From NCBI RefSeq assembly GCF_947623445.1, contig NC_135245.1, forward strand, positions 20,343,501-20,407,500: a stretch of DNA of 64,000 nucleotides. Direction: 5' to 3'. A program made the position numbers and the translations under genes. Below are positions 34,402 through 44,503 of this stretch, one piece after another. The stretch is from Clavelina lepadiformis. Taxonomy: Eukaryota > Chordata > Ascidiacea > Aplousobranchia > Clavelinidae. Below the pieces are notes generated by a model. It searched no databases. It was not told the origin of the DNA and was given only the letters and a program-made list of their open reading frames with translations. Numbering within the stretch: position 1 is the first letter of the stretch; each line of letters begins with the position of its first letter.

Positions 34402-35498
34402 TGTCACGTGATCTTACTTACATCGTCATCAACATCATCTTTATGACGTCATCTAACGGAGTTATGCTTTAGTTCATTTAAATGTTCATCAAAATCTTCA
34501 AAAAGCGCAAAAAATAAAACCACTTAAAAAATTTCTGATGGCCAGTTCTGGTCTAGCTCGCTGGTTCGTGAGCTTTTACAGCTTTTAGTTACTTCTACGA
34601 GGAGTCTTCCTCGGGATAGTGACCAAGGCATGACGTAATCATATACTAAAGTGATGTAATTGTTTAAAAGCTACCGGGGGTTACCCTGGATAATTCACTA
34701 ATAATTCACTTTTCTTTGCAATTCTTCTAACTTTGCTTTGTAACAAAGCAATTTATTAGTTTTGTCATGTTTGTGGGGACAGACTCATTCTATACGTCAT
34801 AAACCTTTTTATTGTGACAGATTGATCGTTTTTGGTCAGCTGTGATATCATCGATGAAATTACGTCATCTTTTTCTGTTATGTCATCCATCTAGATAAAA
34901 AGGAAAGATGTGTACCCCCCAATGCACTACTGCTCGCGTATAACGCACCAAAAACGCTATGATGGCAGCACTTTAAAGGGTTTTTTTGGGTCTTTTCCGC
35001 TAGATGTCTCAGTTAAGTTTATTTTTGGTCTTTTAAATCTTATTTTTACAAACAAGATCAGTCAAGAGCAATACGTCATCGATTTTCGACCATAGGCAAT
35101 TGTTACGTGATAAAAGCAGAGTGTTATAAAGTAATGCGAAAGCAGATATCTACTTAGCGGCAAAACACGGCAAAATATTGGTTAAAACAAACCCTTTGGT
35201 TTCCATTCGATGCCAATGACAGCTAATTGCTGAATTAATCTGACATCATCATAATATTTTTGCGCAAACATCGACACATCTTGATTGTTTCTCCCAACAC
35301 TGACATGCCTCGACCTCACGTTTGTCGTCTCCTAACCTGTCTTTATGTCACGTGATGTAAACTCGTACCAGGCGGCGAGGAAAACGCCCGGTTGGTTCGA
35401 GTCAACGATCGGTTCAGTTTAAATCGTTGTTTTGCCAAAACCCGGACAGTTAGGGCGGGATTTCTATAAATAGAATCGCGTGAAAATTGCAAAAATGT
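34402..35498. other. Spacer between the convergent thyroglobulin-1 genes
   Basis: About 1.1 kb separating the two polyadenylation signals, without a supported exon. It is the centre of the inverted duplication and is not itself inverted. Confidence 0.55.
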
Positions 35499-35504
35499 TT
35501 TATT
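35499..35504 (-). terminator. Polyadenylation signal AATAAA of thyroglobulin-1 gene 2
   Basis: TTTATT on the plus strand, about 370 bp after the gene 2 stop in its own direction. It sits in GTAATAAAA, similar to GTAATAAAT in gene 1. Confidence 0.45.
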
Positions 35505-35876
35505 ACATTGAAGTTTGAGCAGAAAATAACAACGAGAGTAAAAAATTCGGTCAATTTAAAAAAAATCAAATCAATTGTCATTTCATCACATTGTCAGTAG
35601 GAATGCTGCGTCGCTGGAGTTGCGTTTTCATCAACTTTGAAGAATTCTCTGGAATGTTTAGATGTCTACGGACATGTCTTCATTGCACTTGAGTCACGTG
35701 TTCATGGCTTTCTGGTGCGGACGATTCTGGAAAATAATTTAACAAAGGGTTAATTGTGACGATTGTGACGATCACATCGTCACCGATGACGACATACATT
35801 TTGCGTATCTGCATATCATCATATTATTATGCATATCATCTCCGTACAAAAAGTAAGATGAGTTTCTTTAATCAAC

Positions 35877-36496
35877 TCAACGCTCGTGATAGAAATCATC
35901 GAAGCAAAATGTTTCACCCGGGCAGCTGATGTTTTCTCCTCCGTTCTCTGTGATGGTCATCGTTCCTTCTATTCTGAGCCCGGAATGCGGGTCCACACAG
36001 TAACAAATGGAGAGCCCCGATGTCGCGCTATCGGAGGGCCCGTGGAAGCAGAACAGGGGTTGAAATGTCCCGTCCGGTCGGCATTTAGGAAGTTCAACGT
36101 GTCGGGAAAGTCCCGGATGTCTTCGAACGAAACGAGAGAGTTGGTTGAATTGCTCCCTGCAAAGTGAGGCGCCTGTGGATATGAGTGTCGTGAAAGATTG
36201 CGCTTCTTATTAAACTTAGCTATAAGCATCATACGAAGCACACCGTCGCCAGCTTTCATGACAACTCACCATGCTGAGACGAAGTCGAAGTTATAAGACG
36301 AGCCACCAACGAGTCTGTGAAAAATACACTCAAGTCTGCTCATGCTCTTTGTTAAATGAATCACATTCTGTTAGTGACACCACGTCATGCGACGTCATGC
36401 TCTTACGTCATCACCTATGACGTACTTACCTTCGCATTGAACGATGACGCAATTTGCAAGCAAAAGCGTGAGGGAAAGAACCAAATATGACGTCAT
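35877..36496 (-). CDS. Secreted thyroglobulin type-1 domain protein 2
   Basis: Minus-strand exons 36496-36430, 36314-36270 and 36172-35877 join in phase 1 (408 nt, 135 aa). Exon 1 encodes the same signal peptide as gene 1 and exon 2 differs by one base. Exon 3 encodes LCREQFNQL, VELPKCRPDGTFQPLFC, LSICYCVDPHSGLRIEGT and ENISCPG, then a 12-residue tail with an extra cysteine (ETFCFDDFYHER). It is convergent with gene 1 and is its inverted duplicate. The contrast between near-identical exons 1-2 and intron 1 and a strongly diverged exon 3 suggests local gene conversion, or selection for diversity in the mature domain. Confidence 0.87.
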
Positions 36497-36679
36497 GTTT
36501 CTGTTTCCAGTAGCAACTAACAACAGTTTAACCCAGGTGCATTTACTTAAGCTGCTGATAAAATCATATTTAGCCGGGTTCGTTGCAAGAATTCCATAAA
36601 TAACGAAATATCGTCGTCAAATAACCAGCTCTTATTTCTACGACAAAATCGTATCTTATCTTCGCCATCTCACTCAGCC

Positions 36680-36860
36680 GCTCATCTCGGCCAACTGACG
36701 ACGCCACTTCCCCGGCAGCTTTCTTATATAGAGCCACGATACAGGTACCGTGCGACCTTCGCCCACGGATATTACGTCACAAATAGCTCCAGTTCTGACC
36801 GCTCTGTGCTTGGCAGCGGCATTTAGAAGGGGATTTTTCTTCTCCCTCCAGCTGATGATT
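36680..36860 (-). promoter_or_regulatory. Promoter of thyroglobulin-1 gene 2 (right inverted arm)
   Basis: Reverse of the block at 33325-33530 with few changes. TATATAAG lies on the minus strand at 36730-36723 and a CRE-like GTGACGTAAT upstream of it. Conservation of TATA, CRE-like site and spacing argues that both genes share the same control. Confidence 0.65.
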
Positions 36861-39800
36861 AAACGAACGCGCCGTGGACTCAAATGCTCAATATCGCCGG
36901 TCATCTCCATACATTATGACCAAACAATCGCCTCTGCAGCTTGAATTATGAAACTACTTTGAGAGGAAACGCTTTTCTATTTTTAATTACACAGATGTGA
37001 TTGTTCTATAAACAAAGCTGCCATTATGACGCGTGAATAAAGATAACTTGAGATGTTGTGAAAGTGCGGTGCACAGCAACAAATATCGCGGCGTATATTT
37101 ATGTTTGCGCTAACACGTTTTCAAAGTCCGACTAACTACCAGTGCATTGGAGCTGGAACTAATTAAAATTAAATGGCGCGTTTGCAGTCACGTGATTCGT
37201 ATATTCTCTCATCTGTCAATCATTTCATCTTCACTGGCTGAACTATCGCCGCGTACTTTGCTCTTTTGCTGCAAACTGTCCAACACACTTGGCTGGACAG
37301 CTTCGTCTTAGAAACTTTCCGTCTTCAACAAAGATCGTTCCATTGAACAGAATCATTGAAGTCATCACCTGAGAACCGTTCTTACGATCACGAAATTGCT
37401 TAAAATATAATTATCTCCGCCGACAATTTGATCAACTTCGAGATAAGAAACTTCAACTACGAGTGGGGGACTTCCCCCAATTCGGGAGTGAAATTTGTTT
37501 CGGCCTTAAACCCTCAAACCCAGAATCATGAGTTACTACGTTGCAAAACATTTTACAAACTTTGGAAAATTCAATGTACCGTAACTGTGACATAAATTAA
37601 ACCTTGTTATTACGCGACTACGTTGATTTTCAACCTAATAATCGGCAAGGTGACGTCATAGCTTGATTGAATAGATCACACAGTTGGTTCGACTAATCTT
37701 ATAATTCCGTTCAACGATCGATACGTTGTTTATAATTTTATCCCAACAACTCCGCCTATATCGCGTCTCAATTTTAATCTCAGCGGAATCAGTTCCGAAT
37801 TGGCTCGAATTAAGACAATTTTCGAACGTCCTTTGTTCGTTATGACGCCGCGCGCTTAATCGTACCACGCTTGTGACGTCACAAAAAATTTCAAGTTTGA
37901 AATTTTCAACAAACTGCGACGAAATAATTTTAATTAAATCATTACAAATGAAATAATTAGTTTTTTAATTAAACAAATAAGTGGTGTAAGTGTTTAATTT
38001 ATAAATCGAAATTAAAATTTATTTTTAAATGTTTTTTCGCAAATGAATTTATTTCCCAAAATAAATACAACAACCAGCAAAATTTGCATCCAATTAACCT
38101 CAAAATTTTAAAGTTTAAACAAAACAATGCCCGTGCGCCATCGACATCTTCCAATGCTGCCTGACCTCGGGTGCCGAGCTTCCACGACTTACTTCAACAT
38201 CAAATGCTTTTATACGCAGGCACCAATCACTTGCAAAGTTTTTCCACCTTGTATGGGTGTCATGGCAACGACTTCCTTTGTTCTACTTCCCGCCAATGCG
38301 CTTCCCGTCATGTCGAGAATAAACCGATTAAGTCTGATTAGTGATTACCCAATTACCATTCTGTTGATTGGTCGTTAATCGCCTGTCCTGGCTATAAAGT
38401 TCCGAATAATGCCGCGGAACATCTTTGCATTTTGCACGATCTAAACTCGGCGATGAATCTTCGTCGCTCGAGCCCCGGTAGCAGATTTACCTTCACGAGT
38501 TGGTTGTCGTCGGTTATAAATCATCTCGACTCTTATTTCTGCTATTGACGTCACGGATTGACATTGTAATCAAAACGGTGATATTTGTGCTCGGGTAGAT
38601 CATAAAAACATTTTTGGGTTTCCCCAAGTTTATTTTCTACCTGACTGGAACCGTCTCCTACTCGTACAAGGTCAATGACCTTTCATCTTTGGCCTTCTCA
38701 CTTGCGTCGCGATCAGCTTCGTAAACTTTTCTTCACGGAAAATATTTCTACGTTTAATTTTGCGTTTGTTTCACCGCAGTTGGCCAATCAGAGCTACCAA
38801 AATTGCAAGAATTGCAGCAATTTTCAACCGAATTTTCGGTTTATTTTTACGATAACAAATATTTTAGCGACTTTTTGTGTCAAATCAATTGAAAAATATT
38901 TTTAAAACATGAATCAGACAAAATATTTGTGGTTTGCGAAAAACTCCATTTAGGATTTCAGCTAAATCAGTTAAAATATTTTCGTCCTTTGAAGCAATTG
39001 TTTGCAAACCGGTTTTTATACCAAAGAAAATTTACTAAAAGTTGTATCTTAAATAATGCCGCTGCGAGGTATTTTGATATCCAGACATTACAAAGGCGAC
39101 AACAACGAGCCCGTCTAGTTCGATTATGACGCACATCATGGCCGGGCCGGTGAACAGTGTTTAGGGCGGAAGTCATTGTCTCTGTGATCAGTTTTGTGAA
39201 TGAAATAGCAACTTAGAAACAATCGTGATATGACTTATTGAAAAATCCCTTCAAAGTTTATGACGTCATTTCGCCTTCGTCATTCGACTCCAATCACGAG
39301 CGTAAATGACGTCACCGTCCAAAGTTTAATTTTTTCCTTATAAGGAAAGTCCACTGCGTGTTAATAGTAAGAGAACTCCGCTAATTTTAGAAAATTTAGC
39401 AGCTTGCCGACTTTATCATTGTTGAAACGTCGACTGGGTAATTACTAATTTTTTCCTTTTTAGCTCAATTTCCTCTTTGAGTGAAACTTTTCACGAAAAA
39501 CGCAACAAGACCGTCGTCATAATTTCCTCGACCTTTGTTCCCTATTTGTCACGTAACAATCGAGATTCTGCACGTCATCATGCAGACGTGCAGTCAAAAT
39601 TTTTAACGTTACATTTTTATCTGATTAATCGGCGGGTTTATTTATCATGATTGATCAAGAACGTTGTAATTCTCCATAGGTTGTGACGTCATATTACGTT
39701 CGGGAGTTGGAAGCGTTTGAATAAAGTTGCTGCCTGGAGTAAGGTCTTATATAATCTTTGCAAAATATTGGGAAGTCATTTTATGTAAAAAACTTCACTT

Positions 39801-40854
39801 TCAGACTCAGTAGCAGAATGATTAAAACAAGACTCGATCATTCGCTAATAAACGAAAAAAATTATTCTTTTGTAACTTCAAGACCACAGTAAGTAGCTTT
39901 TATTCCTAGAAAGGGTGAAATTAAAAGAAAGATTTATAAAATTATTCTACATTGCGTTCCGTCAACTCTCATACATCGGTTGAAAGTAAAATGAAAAACA
40001 ATTCTAACGATTATATTGAAACGAAGACATTTCCTTGACTTGACACAACATAAAATCACGAGTTTTCAAGTTACGTGAAAGTTTACAGCATTCTTACCCG
40101 CTTTGCTGCTAGCTAGTGACGGTAAAAACTAAACTAATTTTCCAAAATGCAGAGTAAATGGACAGTTGTGACGTAATACACCTGATAAAATAACAGGAAA
40201 TGGTACAAGTTGACAAAGCCAAATAAATGAGTCTCTTTGGCTGCAGCAGGAATCACGTGCGTACACTTTTACAACGCACCCCACAGAACTACACGTATAT
40301 AATCGCGTGCACTTACATGCATGTGTTGATCTTGTATGTTCAGTGATTGGGACTTTATAGCTTTGCTAATGTTGTAGCTTTTATAAGTTCAAGTTGAAAC
40401 AGTGGCAAAAACAAGAAAACCAGAAAGTTTAAGAAACTATCAAATTCCTTGATGCAGACGACAGTTACAAGATGGCGGCCACCGCTATAAACAATCGAGT
40501 AAAAAGATGAAGAACGTTATAAGAACACACCAATTTGTGCTTTGTAAAAATCTTCATGAAATGTTGCAATCATGCTCGGCTACTACGTCATTATTACGTC
40601 AAAATAGACATCATGCGTTCAGTATTTTTTGGTTTTCTTCTTCAAACTTTCCTTTCTCCACATCTGCTCCGTCCTTCGGCGGGTTTTTCGTCACAATCGG
40701 ATTCGCGAACTTTGATTTGTCGAGGGACTCGCGCGAATCAAGGAGCGATGATTCGATCTTTTCTTCCGTCTTAATTCTGAAGGATGGGTACGTCACAAAG
40801 GTAACTTCCTGTTTGAAGCCGGATATGACGTGACAGTTGAAAGTGAAACCGATC
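36861..40854. other. Intergenic region, thyroglobulin-1 gene 2 to GPCR gene C
   Basis: Four kilobases without a supported exon. It has about six TGACGTCA octamers (near 37652, 37874, 38546, 39258, 39307 and 39684), a palindromic CArG box at 39336-39345 and an AAGATGGCGGC YY1-type site at 40469-40479. An open exon-like stretch at 40611-40796 on the minus strand is discussed with GPCR gene C. Confidence 0.5.
39336..39345. promoter_or_regulatory. CArG box (CCTTATAAGG)
   Basis: A perfect palindromic CC(A/T)6GG serum-response-factor site in intergenic DNA, about 2.6 kb upstream of thyroglobulin-1 gene 2 and not near a recognised start. Function unproven. Confidence 0.35.
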
Positions 40855-42810
40855 TCACCTGATCCTGGTCACCCCGGTGGCCGAGCTCTCCCCAGACTTC
40901 AAGGTCTTTCTGTTCTTCGAGTAGATCGAATGGTGTGATGACGTCACGCTCTTTTTCCGGAATGTGACCCGCACGGCAGCTCTGTGATGACGTAAGCAAG
41001 GTGGTTATACGTCATCCGATGCATCTGACGTGGTTTGTCACGTACCTCCATCTCCTTGAGAACCTGTTTCCGAATATCCCGTAGAGGAAAGGATCCAGCA
41101 TCGAATTGGCGAAGGCAAGCAGACTGGCTGCTGACGTCAGCGCCGCGCAGAAGCCGGGCTGAAAAATATGACGTCACGATCTTATGAGGATTTTTGAATA
41201 AATTCAATTAAACTTTTGCCTACATCGGTTGACTTGATGCCTTCGATCTTCGCGAGATGGACCGAGTGGAAGGTGACCCAGCAGGCGAAAAAGGTCACGA
41301 CCAGACTCGCGCTCATCTTTGTGACTCGGACTCTGTCGCGATGTGACACCGACACTGACCCGGAACGACTCTTTCCTCCGCTCGAAGAGGACTTCTTCCT
41401 GACCGACGTGGGAGCGGATTTAGTGAAGAGTCGGTGAATTATGAGGCCGTAACACACCGACATAATCTGCATGTATCAAGGTACGATATAAAGCATGATA
41501 ATGTAGTTTAATCGTAAGTTTTCAGCACAAACACATCCTTATGTTTATCTGCATATTTGTAGGAGGACCAAGGAGCTTCAAAACCGACCAGGAAGGGGAA
41601 GATGAACATGGCGATGAAGTTGTAGTAGATGAAAGCCCACCAGGATTCAGGGCTGTTCCGGTAATTGCAATTAACCGGGATTACGTCGATACCGTCGTAA
41701 ACTATCATTGGGAATGTGTACTGCTCGTAAAAGTCTGACCTGCTTTAGAGGAAAATAAAACGATCGAGTTTAAACGAACAGTGAAGCGATTCAAATTTAA
41801 CTTTGTTTGTCATCGACTTTTTCAACATGTTTTTAAACTTAAAAGTTCTCCCAGGAAAGTTGTTATCGTTATAAACCATCCTAACATGTCAAAGTCAGCG
41901 ATGTCAAAATTCGACTCAGTGATGCTGGCGCTGGCGCTTCCTTCGTCCAGGACATTATCACCGTAGTTGGGTGGTTCAAAGAACGGAAAAGAAATCCTGA
42001 AGAACGAAGATTAAATTCAATTTTTTCCAACAAAAAGAAAGATAGAGAAAAATCTAAAAATAAATAAAAATAATTGGAGAAAATCTTCAACGAACGTGCA
42101 GACGTTTCCCAGCTTTTGCGCGTAGAGCATGATCGGGGTGGCGAGTATAATAGAAATGATCCACGTCACGATGGTTACAATCGCAGCAAACTTCCTCTTC
42201 CGGCATCGAGCGAATCGATTGGAGAAAGCGTGACAAACCGCGATGTAGCGATCGATGCTCATGATCTGCGCATGCGCAATAAGGACATAAGTGAGTTCAG
42301 CTTTTTACTTGAGCCCCTTCAACGAAGGTGTTTACGTGATGCGCTTAAACACGCCAACTATGTAAATTCTTCAAAGTCCTAAATCCTAAAATTAGAAAAG
42401 GAAAAAGACATACCGTGAGGAACAAGACGGAGGCGTAGTAGTTGATGAAGAGGATCGTCTCCCTCGCCTTGCACATCCACTCCGGGTAAATCCACTCCTT
42501 GTTCACCGCCTCGCTTATCACGAACGGAAGGGTGAGAAGGAAAAGGGAATCCGCCACCGCCAGCTGCAAGACATACCTGCAAATGACGTCAACATCGCGT
42601 CATTGTTACAACGTCGTCCCAACATCGTCACATTTTGTAACAATCTGTTTTTATAAACGTCAAATGAATGTATAATGACATGTTTACCCACCAGTGGGTC
42701 ACAGATTTCTTGAATTCTTTTAGGGCGAGCAGCACAAAAGCCAGGATTATGTTCCCGACCAGACCGAGAATGCAGACAACCAACATCAACGCCGAGTCCC
42801 AAGCAAACAT
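40855..42810 (-). CDS. Class A GPCR C, chemokine-receptor-like
   Basis: Eight minus-strand exons: 42810-42692, 42576-42414, 42265-42096, 41996-41886, 41739-41589, 41466-41224, 41158-41046 and 40981-40855. All phases match; total 1197 nt (398 aa from the first ATG). TM1 has GLVGN, TM2 LAVADSLFLLTLPF, TM3 ends in SIDRYIAVCHAF (DRY box), TM5 has FIFPFL and CYGLIIHRL, TM6 has FACWVTFHSVHLAK, and TM7 has NSMLDPFLYGIFGNR. The LPF, W-x-x-P-x-W-M-C-K and YYASVLFL patterns resemble chemokine and related peptide receptors. TM6 lacks the CWxP proline (T instead) and TM7 is DPxxY. The ECL2 is long, about 80 residues, and acidic. ATG 42810 gives a very short N-terminus, so an upstream exon may be missing. 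Exon lengths 163, 113 and 127 equal those of gene D. Confidence 0.85.
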
Positions 42811-44048
42811 GCTGAATCCCTGGACCTATTCTTGGCGTAGGAGTTTATATCGGTTAAGGATTTGTCAAACGCTTCCACTTGTTCAAAAATCCTACGTCTG
42901 GCTAAAACAGAGACGACATAAATGAAGCTATTCTGGGTTTAGCAAATAAACTGATCCACTTCTTAATGGTGCAGAGAGAGACCAAACCCTCATCCCATCC
43001 ACAGCTTGCAAAAGTGAACCGTGCTATCACACCCCGACAATTCCTGCACAGAGTCGGTGTCCGCTACTTCCTCGTCTCTAATAAACAACTCGGTACGCAA
43101 GCTCGCTTCTTCTTACTTAGTTAGCAAATTTCCTTTTCCGTGTTCACCGTTATATTGTGCACGAAAATGGCGTCAAGTAGTCAACAGGTTCTTTATGACG
43201 ACACAATTAAGAAAATCTCGTCACATCCGGGTGTTTATTTTCATAGATTTTCACCAGTTAATTACAACGACACATCATGAAGTTATAGCACTGGACTAAC
43301 ATGAAACGTGCTGACATGTTTGTGATGAGTTGGTCCCGATTTGTCATTACGTGAGGGGTGGACCGGTCTGCCAGTAATACCTGCTTCCAGCTCTCCTGTG
43401 CATGGCCACCACATTTCTCCTGCTTTTTTTTAAATACTGCTTTAAAAATATTTTCTTTATTTGAAGGAAAAAGGATGATTGCTGAGCTGAGTATAACGTT
43501 GATATGAAACCAGAGCAGCAGCCTGAAACAAATTGTCCACTCAATGGCGGAGTTTCTTTCGTTTAAAGTTCATGTTGTCACAGTGCTTTCTTTGCTACGT
43601 CACATTTGCCTCCGAACATGTCACATTAAAGACCGCAAATTGGTGTGACGTCACACTGGTTCTTGTTATCTAAACCTTCTCGATTTATGCTTTGGAAGAT
43701 GTGGTAAGATTGATTGATTCTGAAGCGAGTACTCGCAAACAAACTACTGATGGAATTTATTTCCATGAACAGAAAAGCAGTTGATAAGTTCCGGGAAATA
43801 ACCTTCACTCACGTGACCAAGTCATAGTTAGCAATTGTTTTAAAACAAAGTCATATTCCTGAAGGAAGCCGAGAATTTCCAGTATTTTATTAAACTTCAA
43901 GTTTTAAATAAGTGAAATGACTGTTACGTCACCGCCATGCGTAGGAACAAGTTTGTGCAAATAAGCAACTTGCTTCGTGGGTTGGGCTGCTTTAGATTTC
44001 CTCACAGGATGCCTCTTCGTGACACCACGTTGATAAGGTTTTGTTCAT
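42811..44048. other. Gap between GPCR genes C and D
   Basis: About 1.2 kb between the first recognised exon of C and the polyadenylation signal of D. An N-terminal exon of C is expected here but none with a glycosylated or tyrosine-rich N-terminus and correct phase was found. Confidence 0.45.
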
Positions 44049-44058
44049 TTTATTTATT
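44049..44058 (-). terminator. Overlapping polyadenylation signals of GPCR gene D
   Basis: The minus strand reads AATAAATAAA, two overlapping AATAAA hexamers, about 450 bp after the gene D stop. Confidence 0.5.
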
Positions 44059-44503
44059 TTGTCCTTTTCACGAAAAAGCAAATCTTTGCAATGACAATAT
44101 ATGACATATTTACAAATACATCGACCACTCAACGTTTACAAAAAAAATTGGAAATCAAAAAACAAACCACTTGAGATAAAACAATAACAAAGGAATGTCT
44201 TCATGGTTTTTCAAAATGTTGGCAAAGTGTGACTTAAAGCACGTGATCAAGGCGCGGGCACAGATGCGCGAGATACTTCCGGTTGGGATAATTTGCGCGA
44301 ATTTTCGCTTTTCGATTCGTTCATTGACTGGCGACCTTCTGATGAACTCGTTTTCAACCGCGATGAACTTCTGGAAAACAATTTTGAGTTGAAGTTCAAA
44401 TATTCGCGGTTTCGCCGCCAAACACGTCAGCGACTGCATGGTGGTCGCCCATGATCGAAAATACTCGATTAATCGCGCCAAGTCTTTGTCAAACATCTGG
44501 GAC

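Noticed and set aside
35969-36259. 96-codon minus-strand frame over thyroglobulin-1 gene 2
   Set aside because: Wrong frame. The frame fixed by the acceptor at 36172 gives the thyroglobulin type-1 landmarks.
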